Positions 1 to 8,561 are shown, counted from the first letter of the stretch. The stretch is DNA of 64,000 nt from Roseibium sediminicola (GCF_023156505.1 NZ_JALNMJ010000006.1:186001-250000); one strand, 5' to 3'. Made by a program: numbers and translations. The notes: generated by a model not told the origin, from the sequence alone.

Positions 1-216
1 CTGCAGGGCCGCTTTGGCGCGATCGATGTCATTCCCCTGCGCCCACGCCCGGACGCGGCGGCGACCCGCGTTCTGCTGCGCGCCATCCGCGCCAGCAAGG
101 CTCCCATGCAATTGCTGCCGGGGTTTGTGCTGCACGAGGGCGAAGGGTCCGATTTCACAGCCCAGTCCCGCGCTGTCATGCGCGACGGCGAAGGCCTGGG
201 ACTGACACCGCGCTGA
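1..216 (+). CDS. 3' end of a TrmN6-like tRNA adenine methyltransferase (partial)
   Basis: The window opens inside this gene: the first base is in frame and 71 residues run to a TGA. The catalytic core and start lie upstream. The visible tail, with RFGAIDVIPLRPRPD near its beginning and then LLPGFVLHEGEG, resembles the C-terminus of the COG4123 methyltransferases that N6-methylate adenine 37 of tRNA1(Val). The SAM-binding loop and NPPY motif are out of view, so the call rests on the tail only and another member of the group is possible. It converges on usg with 20 bases between the stops. Confidence 0.55.
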   Translation: MQGRFGAIDVIPLRPRPDAAATRVLLRAIRASKAPMQLLPGFVLHEGEGSDFTAQSRAVMRDGEGLGLTPR

Positions 217-236
217 CCTCTCCGTCGGGCACCCGG

Positions 237-509
237 TCAGTGAATGACGATTTCACCGTCCGCGTAGCGGAAATCGACTGGTTGAATCAGCCTTTGGTGC
301 GCGACCCGCACGGAATGGATACTGCCGTCGATTTCCCGTTCCCAGAAATTCAGGAACCGGTTCAGTTCCGGAAATTTCGGCGCCAGGTCTTCCGTCTGCC
401 ATAGAAAACTCTGCAGCAGCTGGGGATGATCGGGAATGCGGTACAGGATTTCCGCGGTCAGCAGTCCGTAACCGAGAAGCCGCTTTTCAAAGTCAGAGCT
501 GGTGTTCAT
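237..509 (-). CDS. usg: Usg family protein
   Basis: A 90-residue cytosolic protein of the Usg family, common in Alphaproteobacteria and of unknown biochemical role; the name comes from its position near trp genes in some species. The sequence shows the family core: SDFEKRLLGYGL, then RIPDHPQLLQSFLW, then FLNFWEREIDG and HQRLIQPVDFR. I chose the ATG at 509 because AAAGGATT lies a few bases upstream and family members start with this MNxxSDFE block; a longer in-frame start at 569 adds 20 residues with no family resemblance. It stands alone, convergent with the methyltransferase before it. Confidence 0.85.
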   Translation of the reverse strand: MNTSSDFEKRLLGYGLLTAEILYRIPDHPQLLQSFLWQTEDLAPKFPELNRFLNFWEREIDGSIHSVRVAHQRLIQPVDFRYADGEIVIH

Positions 510-659
510 GCCAATCCTTTCTTCCTTGAAAGAAAAGAGTGTCACGCCAAACCGGTTAACCAAACCCAACTTTAGGAGAATTCCTGTTCATAAACAGCAC
601 TTTAGCAGCAGTCGAGCACAACTGCTAACACTACACCGTCTCACGGTCCGCCAACGGCT

Positions 660-1007
660 TCACTTGGTTTGGATGGAGCTCAAATAGCCCAAAAAGGCGT
701 CGATGTCATCCGGGGCGAAGGCAAATTCCGGCATATTGTCATGGGCGGTGACAATGCCCTCGGCCAGCGGCTCTTCCAGACTTTCCAGCGGATAGCGTTT
801 TGCCAGATCCCGGAACGCGGGCGCTCCTTCCTGCGCGCTGACATCTTCCGCTGTGACGGCATGGCAGGCAGCGCAGTGGATTTCCGCCAGCTCCCGGCCC
901 GAGGCCAGGCTGACCGGATCGGTCGGATAAGCCCCGTCTGTCGCCAGAGCCGCCGAGGTGGCCCCGATGGCAAACATCAGCCCAAGATACAATTGGCGTC
1001 GCAGCAA
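660..1007 (-). CDS. small periplasmic cytochrome c
   Basis: About 115 residues: an N-terminal export signal (LYLGLMFAIGATSAALA), then a single class I cytochrome c fold. The heme motif CAACH lies in IHCAACHAV and a likely distal ligand Met in DNMPEF towards the C-terminus. I start at the TTG at 1007, preceded by AGGGAGAG; the longer open frame to 1208 would run across the start of the divergent ATPase gene and put the signal peptide mid-protein. It is an electron carrier by family, but no partner oxidase or dehydrogenase lies nearby, so its redox partner is unknown. Transcribed divergently from the coxD-like gene. Confidence 0.75.
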   Translation of the reverse strand: MLRRQLYLGLMFAIGATSAALATDGAYPTDPVSLASGRELAEIHCAACHAVTAEDVSAQEGAPAFRDLAKRYPLESLEEPLAEGIVTAHDNMPEFAFAPDDIDAFLGYLSSIQTK

Positions 1008-1176
1008 CGTGTCTCTCTCCCTTGAATCAGTCGTCGTTTTATAGAAGGTTCTGGAAAAGAAGCCCATTAGGGGGAACACGGTGGCCAGGTTTTCTTTTGC
1101 CGACCATCCCGGACCCGTGTTCCGCAGGACCTGCCCGCCTATATTACCAGAACACCGCTTATCCGCTGGAGGAACC

Positions 1177-2109
1177 ATGATCCCGCTGCCCGCCACCATT
1201 GACGACACCCTCGCCCTGATGGATCAGGCCGGTTATGTAGCGGACAGGTCCCTGGCGACCGTGCTGCATCTCGCGCTGAAAATGAAGCGGCCGCTGTTCC
1301 TGGAAGGCGAAGCCGGCGTCGGCAAGACGGAAATCGCCAAGGTTCTGTCCACGACCCTCGGCCGTGACCTGATCCGCCTGCAATGTTACGAGGGTCTGGA
1401 TGTCTCCTCGGCGGTCTATGAATGGAATTACCCGGCCCAGATGGTCGAGATCCGGGTGGCGGAAGCGGCCGGTGACACCGAGCATTCGGAACTCTCCAAA
1501 TCGATCTTTGACGAGCGGTTCCTGATCAAAAGACCGGTTCTGCAGGCGCTCGAACCCTCGCTCTCGGGAGCGCCGGTGTTCCTGATCGACGAACTCGACC
1601 GGGCCGACGAGGCTTTCGAGGCCTTCCTTCTGGAAGTGCTTGCCGACAATCAGGTCACCATTCCGGAGCTCGGCACGGTCAAGGCAACAGAGCCCCCGAT
1701 CGTCATCATCACCTCCAACCGCACCCGGGAGATCCATGACGCGCTCAAGCGCCGCTGTCTCTATCACTGGGTCGACTATCCGGACGCGGAACGCGAACTG
1801 GAAATCGTCCGCCGCAAGGTGCCCGGCGCCGCCGAACGGCTGGCTGCCGAAGTCGTTGCCTTCGTCCAGAAACTGCGGGCCGACGAGGACCTCTTCAAAC
1901 AGCCGGGCGTCGCCGAGACCCTGGATTGGGCGACCGCCCTCTCCGAACTCAACGAAATCGCCCTTGATCCGGACATGGCCTCCGACACGCTCGGTGTGCT
2001 GTTGAAATACCAGGACGACATCGAGCGCGTGCGCGGCTCCAAGGTCCGTCAGATGGTCGAGGACATCCGCAAGGACGCACCCCAGCCGCGCTCCATGCCG
2101 GCGGTTTGA
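1177..2109 (+). CDS. CoxD/MoxR-type AAA+ ATPase
   Basis: 310 residues with a MoxR-group AAA+ core: Walker A GEAGVGKT at residues 44-51, Walker B VFLIDELD near 134-141 and a sensor-1 asparagine in IITSNRTRE near 170. MoxR ATPases work with von Willebrand factor A proteins as chaperone pairs that insert metals into or activate target enzymes; CoxD does this for the Mo-Cu CO dehydrogenase. The start is the ATG at 1177, eight bases after GGAGG; an in-frame upstream start at 1081 lacks one and adds an atypical arginine-rich leader. The VWA partner follows at 2357, but no cox structural genes are in view, so the client is unknown. Confidence 0.88.
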   Translation: MIPLPATIDDTLALMDQAGYVADRSLATVLHLALKMKRPLFLEGEAGVGKTEIAKVLSTTLGRDLIRLQCYEGLDVSSAVYEWNYPAQMVEIRVAEAAGDTEHSELSKSIFDERFLIKRPVLQALEPSLSGAPVFLIDELDRADEAFEAFLLEVLADNQVTIPELGTVKATEPPIVIITSNRTREIHDALKRRCLYHWVDYPDAERELEIVRRKVPGAAERLAAEVVAFVQKLRADEDLFKQPGVAETLDWATALSELNEIALDPDMASDTLGVLLKYQDDIERVRGSKVRQMVEDIRKDAPQPRSMPAV

Positions 2110-2130
2110 CGGGCAATGTTCCTGGTTGAA

Positions 2131-2320
2131 CCCCCACCCCTGTCCCCTTCCCACAAGGGGGAGGGAGACCACGGCGCCAACGCTCGCTGTCCTCGCCAAC
2201 CGAGCGAGAAAGGGTCAGGTGTAGACGTCTGCCTAGGCAACTTTCCAACCCTAACTGAAAAGACGCAGCCTCTGCCGCCAGGTCTCCCTCCCCCTTGTGG
2301 GGAGGGGATAGGGGTGGGGA
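2131..2320. repeat. 190-bp intergenic inverted-repeat element
   Basis: Two 40-base arms, 2131-2170 and 2281-2320, are inverted copies that differ at three positions by eye, and they enclose about 110 bases. Each arm also contains a short internal palindrome, a run of C and a run of G around CACAAG, so each could fold alone. It fills nearly all the space between the coxD-like and coxE-like genes and has no open reading frame of note. It resembles the short dispersed palindromic elements of rhizobial genomes. I found no second copy in the window. Confidence 0.75.
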
Positions 2321-2356
2321 TTCCTTGCAAAGAACTTCAAGCCCTTGGAAGCCACC

Positions 2357-3571
2357 ATGCCCGCCTCCCCTGAACTGCGCTCCCGGATCACCGACAACAT
2401 CGTCTATTTCGCCCGCACCCTGCGCAAGGCAGGTGTCCCGGTCGGGCCGGCAACGGTGGTGGACGCGGTCGCGGCGGTTGAGGTCAGCGGCGTTGAGAGC
2501 CGCGACGATCTCTACTGGACCCTGCATGCTGTCTTCGTGCGCAAGCGCGAGCACCGGATCCTGTTCGACGAGGCCTTCCGGATCTACTGGCAGAGCCGCG
2601 GCCTTATCGAGAAGATGCTGGCCGTGCTGTCTCCGGTTGCACCGCCCCGCGGGACACCGGAAAAGCCCAAGGCCGGTCAGACCCGCGTCTCCCAGGCCTT
2701 CGAGGCCGCCAAGGAACGGGTGGCGGAGGAAACCGTGCCGCAGATCGAGGTGGACGCGAAGTTCACCGTATCGGGCAAGGAACTTCTGCAGACCAAGGAC
2801 TTTGCCCAGATGACGGCGGCGGAGATCGAGGATGCAAAACGGGCGCTGCGCGCCATGACCTTGCCGATGGACCGGATCCGTCTGCGCCGGCTCAAGCCGT
2901 CGCCCAAAGGCAGGATCGACCCGCGCCGCACCTTGAGAGCCTCCATGCGCGCCGGCGGCGACATCATCGACCTGAAATTCCGCAAACCGGCCGAAAAGCG
3001 TCCGCCCCTCGTGGTGCTCTGCGACATTTCCGGCTCCATGAGCCAGTATTCCCGGCTGCTGCTGCATTTCCTGCATGCCGCCACCGCCGAGCGGCGCGAC
3101 GTGCATACATTCTTGTTCGGCACGCGATTGACCAACGTCACACGCCAGCTCCGGATGAAGGATCCGGACGAGGCGCTCGAAGCCTGCTCCGAAGGCGTCG
3201 AGGACTGGTCCGGCGGCACCCGCATTGCCTCGGCGCTCAATGATTTCAACCGGCACTGGTCGCGCCGCGTGCTTTCCGGCAAACCGACGGTGCTCCTGAT
3301 CACAGACGGTTTGGAACGGGATACGGACGAGGATCTGGAGCGCGAGATGGACCGGCTGCACCGGTCGTGCCGCCGCCTGATCTGGCTCAATCCGCTGCTC
3401 CGCTTCGATGGCTTCGAGGCCAAGGCGAAGGGCATTCGTGCCATGCTGCCCCATGTCGACGAATTCCGCGCCGTGCATTCCCTGGACGCGGTCGCCGACC
3501 TGGTCGCCGCTTTGACAGGTCCGGGCAGTGTCAACGAAAGAACCGACCCGAAACGCTGGCTCACCGCCTGA
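2357..3571 (+). CDS. CoxE-type VWA domain protein
   Basis: 404 residues of the CoxE family, the VWA partner of MoxR/CoxD ATPases. The C-terminal half holds a VWA domain with a complete MIDAS loop DISGSMS near residues 223-229, a conserved Thr in SGGTRI and an Asp in LLITDGLE. The N-terminal half is helical and charged, as in the family. I chose the ATG at 2357 with GGAAG in front; a TTG four codons earlier is possible. It forms a pair with the ATPase at 1177 although an inverted-repeat element separates them; whether the two are co-transcribed across it cannot be seen. The client enzyme is unknown. Confidence 0.88.
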   Translation: MPASPELRSRITDNIVYFARTLRKAGVPVGPATVVDAVAAVEVSGVESRDDLYWTLHAVFVRKREHRILFDEAFRIYWQSRGLIEKMLAVLSPVAPPRGTPEKPKAGQTRVSQAFEAAKERVAEETVPQIEVDAKFTVSGKELLQTKDFAQMTAAEIEDAKRALRAMTLPMDRIRLRRLKPSPKGRIDPRRTLRASMRAGGDIIDLKFRKPAEKRPPLVVLCDISGSMSQYSRLLLHFLHAATAERRDVHTFLFGTRLTNVTRQLRMKDPDEALEACSEGVEDWSGGTRIASALNDFNRHWSRRVLSGKPTVLLITDGLERDTDEDLEREMDRLHRSCRRLIWLNPLLRFDGFEAKAKGIRAMLPHVDEFRAVHSLDAVADLVAALTGPGSVNERTDPKRWLTA

Positions 3572-3582
3572 AGGATTTCCAA

Positions 3583-3915
3583 GTGCCAGAAAAGACCTTG
3601 TCCGAGATTGAAGCGGGCGTTGCAACCGTCTCCGACATCTACGCGGCGCGCTTCGACATTGAGCGCGACAGCACCTGGTATCTTGCCAAGCTGACTGAGG
3701 AACTCGGCGAACTCACCGCCGCGGACCTGAAATGCAATGGCAAGGCACGAACCAATGGGGAAACCGCAGCGAAGCGGAAGCAGGCGCTGGTAGAGGAAAC
3801 CGCGGATCTCTTTGCCCACCTGCTTTTGTTCTGCCGGGACCGGGAGATAGATCTGGAAGAAGCGGTGCGGGGCAAGTGGCTGAAATATTTGGCGGCGGAG
3901 CGAACGGGCACCTGA
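3583..3915 (+). CDS. MazG-like nucleotide pyrophosphohydrolase
   Basis: 110 residues with the all-alpha NTP pyrophosphatase pattern of MazG/HisE-type enzymes: the metal-binding acidic residues occur in KLTEELGEL and in LVEETADLFAHLL. Such proteins hydrolyse nucleoside triphosphates to monophosphates; which nucleotide is used cannot be told. The start is the GTG at 3583, with AAGGA eight bases upstream and only 11 bases after the VWA stop, so it is probably in the same transcript. The conserved hisI/hisE signature is absent, so a histidine biosynthesis role is not supported. Confidence 0.72.
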   Translation: MPEKTLSEIEAGVATVSDIYAARFDIERDSTWYLAKLTEELGELTAADLKCNGKARTNGETAAKRKQALVEETADLFAHLLLFCRDREIDLEEAVRGKWLKYLAAERTGT

Positions 3916-3942
3916 GCCGACGATGTTTCCCGGAAGAAGAAA

Positions 3943-3982
3943 CCCCACCGGTCTCGTGTTGGGGCACTGGAGGCCGGTGGGG
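3943..3982 (+). terminator. hairpin after the MazG-like gene
   Basis: CCCCACCGGTCTC pairs with GAGGCCGGTGGGG across a 14-base loop, a 13-bp stem with one G-U pair. There is no T run after it, so it may be a weak terminator or an mRNA-stabilising hairpin. Confidence 0.4.
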
Positions 3983-4077
3983 TCATTCGAGAGGGTCGAT
4001 CTAAACCCGGACGAACTATATATTCAAATTATCGAAACTAAATGCGGCAAGCTGTCCCAACGGCGCGAATGCGGGTT

Positions 4078-4599
4078 TCAGGGCAGCGCCACGACCGGTG
4101 TCCTGACGTTCACCCGCTGGTAGAGATCCTGAATGTCGTGATTGGCCATGCGGATGCAGCCATAGGAGACGGCGCGGCCGATGGAGCCCGGCCGGTTGGT
4201 GCCGTGAATGGCATAATTGCCGTTGGACAGCGTCATCGCGGCAACGCCCATGGGGTTGTTCGGTGCCCCGCCCTTGATAAGAGTGGGCAGATTGGGGTGG
4301 TCCCGGCGGACTTCCGGCGACGGAGCCCAGTCGGGGCGGACATATTTCGCCGTGATGAAGGCCTGCCCTGTCCAGGATTTCCGGGTCTTGCCGACCGCCA
4401 CCCGATACCGGATGGCCCGGTTGCCGCGCAGCACCAGATAGAGCCGCTTTTCGGAATTCTTGATCACGATCGTGCCCGGCCGGAACCGGGCATCCGAGAA
4501 GCCGACCAATTCGGCGGCTTGCGCCGGCAGGCCGGCCGCAAGGCAGACAAGAAGTGCAAATGTCGGCACAAATACGCGAAACAAGAAAGCCGGACGCAT
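4078..4599 (-). CDS. L,D-transpeptidase (YkuD family)
   Basis: 173 residues: signal peptide to about residue 28 (ending LPAQAAE), then one YkuD domain. The catalytic motif is complete, HGTNRPGSIGRAVSYGC, with His near 132 and the nucleophilic Cys near 148 followed by IRM. These periplasmic enzymes make 3-3 cross-links in peptidoglycan or attach proteins to it, using the L-D bond of the stem peptide, and are insensitive to most beta-lactams. At this short length with no LysM or PG-binding domain it matches the ErfK/YbiS/YcfS class common in Hyphomicrobiales, often present in many copies. It is transcribed alone. Confidence 0.93.
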   Translation of the reverse strand: MRPAFLFRVFVPTFALLVCLAAGLPAQAAELVGFSDARFRPGTIVIKNSEKRLYLVLRGNRAIRYRVAVGKTRKSWTGQAFITAKYVRPDWAPSPEVRRDHPNLPTLIKGGAPNNPMGVAAMTLSNGNYAIHGTNRPGSIGRAVSYGCIRMANHDIQDLYQRVNVRTPVVALP

Positions 4600-4871
4600 G
4601 ACGATCCCCGTTGAGTGTTCCGGAGACTAGCCTGTCCAAGCCCTTGAAAGAACGTGCGGTGCGCTATTTTCTTAACCCAAGGTTAACGCAAGCAGGCCGT
4701 CTTTGCCGGTCTGACGGCAACAGGAATGCGGCCCCTGTGACGACCGTCACTATGCCGCCGAAGGGAAAAAGGGATACTTCCAGCAACGGCTCCGGGAAGA
4801 GAGCGACATGAGACTGCGGCGCGGACCGCCGCCCCCGATTGCTTCAACACGCCCGTTCAAGGACCTTTGAG

Positions 4872-5486
4872 ATGATTTCTATTCAGTTCCGTAAAAACAG
4901 CACCGTTCCGCGCCTTCGAAACGCCTTCACAGCCGTCTTTGGTCTTCTCGCGGTTGCCGCTGTCCCCCTGCCTGCCACCGCCGGCCCGTTGTCAGGCACC
5001 TAAACACTCTCGCCGGCGCAGGTCGACACCGGCTTTTCCGTCAAGGTGCTCGGCGGGAAACCGGTCACAGGCGAGTTCAAGACAGTCTCCGGCAAGATGG
5101 TCCTGGACGAAAGCCGGCCCGAGAAGAGCGAGGTCAGCGTCAAGGTGGATCTCAGAAGCGTTTCCACCGACAACTACAAGGTCACCGGGTTTCTGAAAAG
5201 CGCGGCCATGTTCGATGTCGCCAATCATCCGGTCGCAACCTTCCAGAGCACGCGTGTGCGCATGACCGGCCAATATTCCGCCGATGTCGAGGGAACGCTG
5301 ACCCTGCGCGGCCAGACAAAACGCACCAAGCTGTCCGTCAAGCTCACCGGCAACAAGGCCAATGGTCATGTCGGCTTCGAGGTGTCCGGCGGCTTCTTCA
5401 GGAGTTTTTACGGTATGAAGGCCGGACAACCGATCTATGCGGACAAGGTCAACCTGAAAATCAGCGGCACCGGTCGCAGGGGATAA
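4872..5486 (+). pseudogene. YceI family periplasmic protein, interrupted by an in-frame TAA
   Basis: The frame from the ATG at 4872 (AAGGA eight bases upstream) encodes a signal peptide ending near LPATAGPLSGT, then a TAA at 5001-5003, and then continues without any shift as TLSPAQVDTGFSVKVLGG through a whole YceI lipocalin-like domain to the TAA at 5484-5486. In the family the residue at this spot is usually Tyr or Trp (the xYTLDPAHS pattern), so one base change from a Tyr codon explains it. YceI proteins bind isoprenoids in a periplasmic beta-barrel. The remainder is free of other lesions, so the mutation is recent, a sequencing error, or a rare readthrough site. A GTG at 5046 could start only a truncated, unexported form. 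Confidence 0.82.
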
Positions 5487-5515
5487 GACGTTCGCTCCGG
5501 CTCGGCATTGAAAAA

Positions 5516-5537
5516 CTGCGCCTTCATGGGGGCGCAG
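5516..5537. terminator. bidirectional terminator between yceI and the LivJ-like gene
   Basis: CTGCGCC pairs with GGCGCAG around an eight-base loop. On the plus strand CTTTTCT follows; on the minus strand the stem is followed by TTTTT, so it can end both convergent genes. Confidence 0.6.
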
Positions 5538-5558
5538 CTTTTCTGTTTCGAAAGCTGC

Positions 5559-6662
5559 CTATTTGCGCTGCGGCGCACCGTCCCGCCATTCGTACCAGAC
5601 ATAGGCCGGCACACCCGCATCGCCCTTGTGGTCAAAGGAGACGTTGCCCAGAACCGTATCGAAGGACCCGGTGCCGAGTTCCTTCGATACGGCGTTCAGC
5701 ACAGTGCTCCCGGCTGAGTTGGCAGCCTGCGCCCAGGCCTGGATCGCGGCATAGGTGGTCAGCGCATAGCGTTCCGCGGGCAGCCCGGCCTCCTCAAGCG
5801 CGGCAACGGCCTTTTGCGCCGTCTCCATCTGACGCGGGATCTCCGGATAGGTCAGAAGAGTGCCCTCGCCGGCCGGGCCCGCCACCGACCAGAATTCCTC
5901 GGTCATCAGCGCGTCGCCCGAGATCAGCACCGCGTCGAGTCCCTGCCGGGTCATTTCCAGGCGGATCAGTCCGGCTTCCGGGTGATAGCCGCCGAGATAG
6001 ACCACACCGACATTCTGGAGCGCCAGCTGCGAGACAAGACCGCGATAATCGTCCTCGCCGGCATCGAAGCCGAGCGATAGGCTCTCGTTTGTGCCGAGGC
6101 TGTTCATCACCGCCTTGACCGCATCCACAAGCCCCTTGCCATAAGCGGTCTTGTCATGCAGGAGCGCAATACGTTCAACGCCATAGTCGGACGCCAGCAA
6201 ACGGCCCGCGGCCTCCGCCTGCTGGTCGTCGCGCGGCGCCAGTCGGAAAACGCCTTCACCCGGCCGCTCATCTGTGAATTTCGGCAAGGTGGTCGCCGGC
6301 GAGATTTGGACAATGCCTGCATTCGCATAGACTTCGCTTGCCGCTACCGACGCGCTGAAGCAGAAATGGCCGGCGACAAACACCACGCCCTTGCCGATCA
6401 GCTGGTTGGCGACGGCAACCGCCTTGTCCGCGTCGCAGCCGTCATCGACCGCCTCCAGAAGAAGCTCTTCGCCGTTGACCCCACCGGCCGCGTTGACATC
6501 CGCGACCGCCTGGGCGGCGCCCGCCAGCATCTGTTCGCCAAAGGCGGCGAACTGGCCTTCCATGGGCCCGGCGACCGCGATCCGGATTTCGGCGAAGGCC
6601 GGCGTTGACAGCAGACTGCCTGCCAGAAGACACACAGCCGCAACGCGTTTCTGAAGCATCAT
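5559..6662 (-). CDS. LivJ-like branched-chain amino acid ABC transporter substrate-binding protein
   Basis: 367 residues: signal peptide (ending TPAFAE near residue 25) and a type I periplasmic binding fold of the Leu/Ile/Val-binding protein family (Peripla_BP_6), with the usual IAVAGPMEGQFAAFGEQM opening, GVVFVAGHFCFSAS and NAGIVQISPATT hinge region. It would deliver a branched-chain amino acid, amide or similar solute to an ABC permease. No permease or ATPase genes lie next to it, so it works with a distant system or as a solute sensor. The start has two ATG codons in a row with GGAGAGGCGG in front; I use the first. A hairpin after its stop ends transcription. Confidence 0.9.
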   Translation of the reverse strand: MMLQKRVAAVCLLAGSLLSTPAFAEIRIAVAGPMEGQFAAFGEQMLAGAAQAVADVNAAGGVNGEELLLEAVDDGCDADKAVAVANQLIGKGVVFVAGHFCFSASVAASEVYANAGIVQISPATTLPKFTDERPGEGVFRLAPRDDQQAEAAGRLLASDYGVERIALLHDKTAYGKGLVDAVKAVMNSLGTNESLSLGFDAGEDDYRGLVSQLALQNVGVVYLGGYHPEAGLIRLEMTRQGLDAVLISGDALMTEEFWSVAGPAGEGTLLTYPEIPRQMETAQKAVAALEEAGLPAERYALTTYAAIQAWAQAANSAGSTVLNAVSKELGTGSFDTVLGNVSFDHKGDAGVPAYVWYEWRDGAPQRK

Positions 6663-6905
6663 CCGCCTCTCCAGCGATGGTTTATTGACTTGTTATCCCT
6701 ATGGTCAGGACCCTAGCGCGAGCGGGTACCGAGCTCAATCCGGGCTACGATAAAATGCTGGCGCCGGGGCTATTCAGGTGCCATATGCGGTCGAGGGATA
6801 CCGACACCGGTACGGGTCTAGGCACCGCCAGCCGGCGCGCTTACACTCCCGCCGCATCGATCGACCCGACTGATTCCCGCGCCGAACGCCCAAGGAGCCG
6901 AGTTC

Positions 6906-7433
6906 ATGTCCACTCCCCCGCCGGATCCGACCGATCAGGACAGGCTGCCGCTGGACACGACAATCTTTCGCGAAGCGATGAGCCGCATCGCTGCGGCGGT
7001 TCACGTGGTAACCACGGACGGCCCCGCTGGACGCATGGGCGCAACCGTTTCCGCAGCCTGCTCCGTCAGCGACAATCCCGCCAGCATCCTGATCTGCCTT
7101 AACCGTGGTATCCGCATTCACGACGCGGTTCTGGAAAACCGCTGTTTCTGCCTGAACACGCTCAGCGACGACCACGAGGACATCTCCGATACGTTCGCCG
7201 GCCGCGACAAGCTGGAAATGCCCGACCGGTTTGCCAAGGGCGAATGGACAGTTCTGGCAACCGGCTGCCCAGCCCTCGACAGCGCCCGGCTCAGCGTCGA
7301 TTGCGAAGTACATTCTGTGACGGAAATGGGAACCCATTCCATCATCGTCGGAACGGTCACCGATCTGCGCATGACCGATCCCGGAAAATCCCTGCTCTAT
7401 GTGCGGCGTGGTTACAAAAGCCTCGACACATAA
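6906..7433 (+). CDS. flavin reductase family protein (RutF/HpaC-like)
   Basis: 175 residues with the split-barrel FMN-binding fold of NAD(P)H:flavin oxidoreductases: FREAMSRIAAAVHVVTT near the start, GATVSAACSVSDNPA, ILICLNRG and FCLNTLSDDHEDIS. These small cytosolic enzymes reduce free FMN or FAD for a partner two-component monooxygenase. No monooxygenase is adjacent, so the partner is unknown; an independent role is possible. AAGGAG sits seven bases upstream of the start. The P1 peptidase follows after 56 bases in the same direction and may share the transcript. Confidence 0.85.
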   Translation: MSTPPPDPTDQDRLPLDTTIFREAMSRIAAAVHVVTTDGPAGRMGATVSAACSVSDNPASILICLNRGIRIHDAVLENRCFCLNTLSDDHEDISDTFAGRDKLEMPDRFAKGEWTVLATGCPALDSARLSVDCEVHSVTEMGTHSIIVGTVTDLRMTDPGKSLLYVRRGYKSLDT

Positions 7434-7489
7434 GACAAGGACGCGCAAACTCGACCCTTTCCGCACCGCATCACGGGACGCCTTAGCTC

Positions 7490-8494
7490 ATGGCTGGACA
7501 ACGCAATCTGATCACCGATGTTCCCGGCCTGAAGGTCGGCAATGCGTCTGATCAGGACCTGAAGTCGGGGGCAACCGTACTCGTCCCGGACGAGCCGGCC
7601 GTGGCGTCAGTGGCCATTCACGGCGGTGCTCCGGGCACCCGTGAAATCGCGCTTCTGGAGCCGGAACAGACGGTTGAGAAAATCGACGCGGTCGTGCTGG
7701 CGGGCGGCTCGGCCTTCGGCCTTGATGCCGGCGCGGGCGTTCAGGGACGGCTTGCCGAATTGGGCTACGGCTTTCAGGTCGGACCTGTTCGGGTGCCGAT
7801 CGTGCCGACGGCAATCCTGTTCGACCTGCTCAATGGCGGCGACAAAAGCTGGGGCCAGGCGGCCCCCTATCGCGATCTCGGCCGCTCCGCGCTCGACGCC
7901 ATTGGCCACGATTTCGCGCTTGGCTCCGTCGGTGCCGGCACGGGAGCGACCACGGCCAATCTGAAAGGCGGGCTCGGTTCCGCCTCGCAGGTCCTGGACA
8001 ACGGCGTTACCGTCGGCGCCATCGTCGCTGTTAATGCACTTGGCAGGGCCACCGTCGGCGATACAGCCCATTTCTGGGCCGCCCCGTTTGAAATCGGCGA
8101 CGAGTTCGGCGGCCGCGGCCCAGCACATCCGCTTCCCGCCGACAGCACCACCGTGCGCACCAAGCTGGACGGCCTGAAGGCCGGCGCCAACACCACGATC
8201 GCCGCAGTTGCCACCGATGCGATCCTGACCAAGGGCGAAGCCAAACGCCTCGCGGTGATGGCCCATGACGGCCTTGCCAGGGCCCTGTGGCCGGCGCATA
8301 CGCCGCTTGATGGTGATCTGGTCTTTGCCCTGTCCACCGGCCAGCGCCGGCTGGAAAACGGCCTTGAGGACATGGTGCAGCTGGGGGCAGCCGCTGCCTC
8401 CTGCCTGGCCCGGGCCATCGCCAGGGGCATCTACCACGCCAGCCCCGCCCCTGAAGATCCCGTACCGACCTGGCGGGACCGGTTCGGCTCCTGA
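7490..8494 (+). CDS. P1 family (DmpA-like) aminopeptidase
   Basis: 334 residues of the S58/P1 family, Ntn-hydrolase-fold enzymes that cleave themselves into two chains and act as L-aminopeptidases, D-esterases or beta-peptidases. Family landmarks are visible: NLITDVPGLKVGNA at the N-terminus, VVLAGGSAFGLDA, GSVGAGTGATT and, in the later part, AGANTTIAAVATDA, where the autoprocessing Asn-Thr region of the family falls. No signal peptide, so cytosolic. It follows the flavin reductase and precedes DUF3833 at 67 bases. The substrate cannot be predicted from sequence. Confidence 0.88.
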   Translation: MAGQRNLITDVPGLKVGNASDQDLKSGATVLVPDEPAVASVAIHGGAPGTREIALLEPEQTVEKIDAVVLAGGSAFGLDAGAGVQGRLAELGYGFQVGPVRVPIVPTAILFDLLNGGDKSWGQAAPYRDLGRSALDAIGHDFALGSVGAGTGATTANLKGGLGSASQVLDNGVTVGAIVAVNALGRATVGDTAHFWAAPFEIGDEFGGRGPAHPLPADSTTVRTKLDGLKAGANTTIAAVATDAILTKGEAKRLAVMAHDGLARALWPAHTPLDGDLVFALSTGQRRLENGLEDMVQLGAAAASCLARAIARGIYHASPAPEDPVPTWRDRFGS

Positions 8495-8561
8495 GATTAA
8501 TCCGCAAGACGCCGGCGCCCGTATCAAGAGCACCTTCAGCTCAAGCGAGGCACCGCGACCC

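Noticed and set aside
1159-2199. 346-codon open frame on the minus strand opposite the CoxD-like ATPase
   Set aside because: It mirrors the codon structure of the real gene in a GC-rich genome; it has no recognisable domain and no ribosome site.
6725-6736. GGTACCGAGCTC, identical to part of a common cloning-vector polylinker
   Set aside because: Only 12 bases match and the flanks do not continue as vector sequence; chance occurrence is likely in the intergenic region.
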